Source: an uncultured Lachnospiraceae bacterium (GTDB lineage Bacteria; Bacillota; Clostridia; Lachnospirales; Lachnospiraceae). Taken from it: a DNA stretch of 7,432 nt. A program made the position numbers and the translations under genes. The stretch's first letter is position 1; the number at the start of each line of letters is the position of its first letter. The DNA lies in the NCBI GenBank assembly GCA_945836355.1, contig CAMALD010000060.1, positions 1-7,432 on the forward strand, given 5' to 3'. The notes under the pieces were generated by a model. That model was not told where the DNA came from, ran no database searches, and was given only the letters and a program-made list of their open reading frames with translations. This document shows, piece by piece, positions 6,019 through 7,432 of the stretch.

Positions 6019-7221
6019 ATGCTTGTAAAGGGTACATATTTTCAGAATGACGCCGACAAGCCGCTGGTGTACGGCGATGTGGAGATTACAAATGTCAAGA
6101 GACAGCGTCTTCGCGGAGAAGAGGAGAAGGAAGGCATACTCTGTGAGCCGGTGATGATCGGCTTTTGCGGCACGGACAATGAGCTTATGCACATGGGCAG
6201 TGAGGGACGCCTGAGTGCTAAATTCCCGGAGGGAAAGAACCGGTTGATAAACGGGCACGAAGGAATTGTGTATGTGCCGTCTCAGGACCGCTTTGCCATT
6301 GTGCTGATCCGCGGAGGAGACAGCTATGATCCGACCAGATACACCGAGGATGAAACCTATTTTGAGTATGGCTGTGACAAGGCGGATGGTTTGTTTTGTG
6401 ATAAACAGTACTTTCACCCGGACATGCTGCTTCCGATTCCGGACGGGTATGTCAGGGACGGAAAGCTGGATTTGAGCTTTGCGAAAAAAATGGTGTTCCC
6501 GGACCCGTTTGCCTGCATGCTGTTCCAGTTAGAGAGAATGGAGGATCTCGGAAGCGCCCACAATTTCCGCGTTGCCATGAGAAAATATAAGTGCAGTGAG
6601 GAAGAGGCGAGGAAAAAGGCGGAGGACGAGATTTTTGACCGCACGGTCATTTTTGGACTCGGCACCACCGGAATGTTTATCGGCGACCTGATTCTGCGCG
6701 CGCACAAGGATGCAAAGGTTCTGTTTGTGGCAAGAAGCGATATCAATTCGCTGAAGGTGCAGTTTGCGCTGGAGCAGACCAATGCGGAATATTTGCAGAA
6801 CACCTACGATTCCGAGGCGGAGCTTGCAAAGGCAATCATCGAAAAGCTCGGCGGCAGGGCGACCACCTTTATCGGTGTCAGCGGCAGCAATGTAGAGCAT
6901 CGGATTGCGTTTGAGCACGGTGTGCTCGGCTGCAACGGTATTTATAACAGCTTCTCTCTGGGTCCGAAGATTACCTTTGACACTATGCCGTACGGCTTTG
7001 AGAACCATCTGATTTTTGGTTCGATTAATTTCAGACAGGACCACATGGAGAAGGCAATTCAACTTTTGGCAAAGAGCCGCTACGACGAGATTGTGGAGCT
7101 GATTGACAGGGATGAGTTTACGGCTGACCCGATCGGGGCATACAAGAACAAGATATACAGCAAGCAAGCACCGATGAAGACTGCGGTCATCTGGAATAAG
7201 AAATATATTTACGCCGAATAG
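6019..7221 (+). CDS. Glucose-dehydrogenase-like medium-chain zinc dehydrogenase
   Basis: Cytosolic NAD(P)-dependent oxidoreductase of the medium-chain family, closest by eye to archaeal-type glucose 1-dehydrogenases; a sugar or polyol substrate is inferred. The ATG at 6019 follows GGAGGG (6008-6013) by five bases and gives 400 residues, whereas an upstream ATG at 5920 would start before the promoter. The catalytic-domain motif GFCGTDNELMHMG (48-60) supplies C50, T52 and D53, and NGHEG (78-82) supplies H80 and E81, the expected catalytic zinc ligands. A Rossmann nucleotide loop GLGTTG is at 213-218. The tail LIFGSINFRQDHMEKAIQLL (331-350) matches the glucose-dehydrogenase C-terminal domain. 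Oddities: the four-cysteine structural zinc loop is absent (only C119 and C127 in that area), and a charged helix of about 25 residues (183-207) precedes the Rossmann fold. It lies 20 bases before a second dehydrogenase gene. Confidence 0.85.
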   Translation: MLVKGTYFQNDADKPLVYGDVEITNVKRQRLRGEEEKEGILCEPVMIGFCGTDNELMHMGSEGRLSAKFPEGKNRLINGHEGIVYVPSQDRFAIVLIRGGDSYDPTRYTEDETYFEYGCDKADGLFCDKQYFHPDMLLPIPDGYVRDGKLDLSFAKKMVFPDPFACMLFQLERMEDLGSAHNFRVAMRKYKCSEEEARKKAEDEIFDRTVIFGLGTTGMFIGDLILRAHKDAKVLFVARSDINSLKVQFALEQTNAEYLQNTYDSEAELAKAIIEKLGGRATTFIGVSGSNVEHRIAFEHGVLGCNGIYNSFSLGPKITFDTMPYGFENHLIFGSINFRQDHMEKAIQLLAKSRYDEIVELIDRDEFTADPIGAYKNKIYSKQAPMKTAVIWNKKYIYAE

Positions 7222-7241
7222 ACAATGGAGGGGCTGATAAT

Positions 7242-7432
7242 ATGAAGACAGTGTTGATTGAGAAACCTTTTGAAATTGCAGTGACAGACACCGGGATGCC
7301 GGAGCCGGGAGAGGGCGAGGCGCTGCTGCGCGTGCTGTACTGCGGCATCTGCGGCGCGGATGTGGCAAGTTATACCGGTAACCAGCCTTTTACGACTTAT
7401 CCGAGAATCCCTGGACATGAGTTCAGCGCGGA
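7242..7432 (+). CDS. Zinc-dependent alcohol/polyol dehydrogenase, 5' part
   Basis: The first 63 residues of a second medium-chain dehydrogenase; the gene leaves the window at the right edge. GGAGGGG (7227-7233) lies eight bases before the ATG at 7242. The beginning is typical of sorbitol, threonine or galactitol-phosphate dehydrogenases: LLRVLYCGICGADVASY (28-44) with catalytic zinc ligand C37, then PRIPGHEFSA (54-63) with H59 and E60. It starts 20 bases after the previous stop, so the two are almost certainly co-transcribed. It may act on the same substrate family as its neighbour, but the substrate cannot be told from this fragment. Confidence 0.88.
   Translation, partial: MKTVLIEKPFEIAVTDTGMPEPGEGEALLRVLYCGICGADVASYTGNQPFTTYPRIPGHEFSA

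Noticed and set aside
6529..7368. Long minus-strand open frame of 279 codons opposite the dehydrogenase gene
   Set aside because: It lies opposite a clear dehydrogenase gene and runs past its end, has no recognisable domain, and its arginine/cysteine-rich composition is that of an antisense shadow.

Overview
The window looks like chromosomal DNA of a low-to-mid-GC Firmicute, most likely a gut clostridium of the Lachnospiraceae type (Roseburia, Agathobacter, Lachnospira and relatives). The evidence is the strong GGAGG-type ribosome sites before every gene, the protein flavour, the UPF0371/DUF1846 gene, and the palindrome-rich intergenic DNA. The genus is an inference from memory; no search was run. 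There are seven genes: the 3' part of a malF-like permease, malG, a uracil permease, a DUF1846 gene, an AraC-type regulator on the minus strand, a glucose-dehydrogenase-like protein, and the 5' part of a second zinc alcohol dehydrogenase.

Left part (1-1540): the end of a carbohydrate ABC transporter operon. MalF and MalG overlap as ATGA, and both carry the EAA loop that docks the ATPase. An intrinsic terminator closes the operon. The binding protein presumably lies to the left, outside the window.

Middle (1541-4845): a uracil/xanthine (NCS2) permease gene with its own promoter, which has an 18-bp palindrome over the -35 box. It is followed by about 310 bases without a gene that hold a train of five inverted repeats, including a 33-bp near-perfect palindrome. 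Next is a full-length DUF1846 protein with a P-loop-like GPGSGK and a Cys/Asp cluster. Its 3' end converges on the AraC-type gene with only 44 bases between them.

Right part (4846-7432): an AraC-family regulator (cupin plus two helix-turn-helix motifs) divergent from two closely spaced medium-chain dehydrogenase genes. This is the usual layout of an inducible sugar or polyol oxidation unit. The 303-base divergent spacer holds the dehydrogenase promoter and, on the regulator side, a block of stacked hairpins (5733-5899). Two of these are near copies of each other, and two others share a strand and so exclude each other. The first dehydrogenase lacks the four-cysteine structural zinc loop usual in this superfamily.

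Most of the protein-coding content is ordinary. The most unusual material is the structured intergenic DNA: two hairpin-rich blocks that share sequence modules, and in each of which one long hairpin is fully paired, counting G-U wobbles, only in the RNA sense of the adjacent gene.
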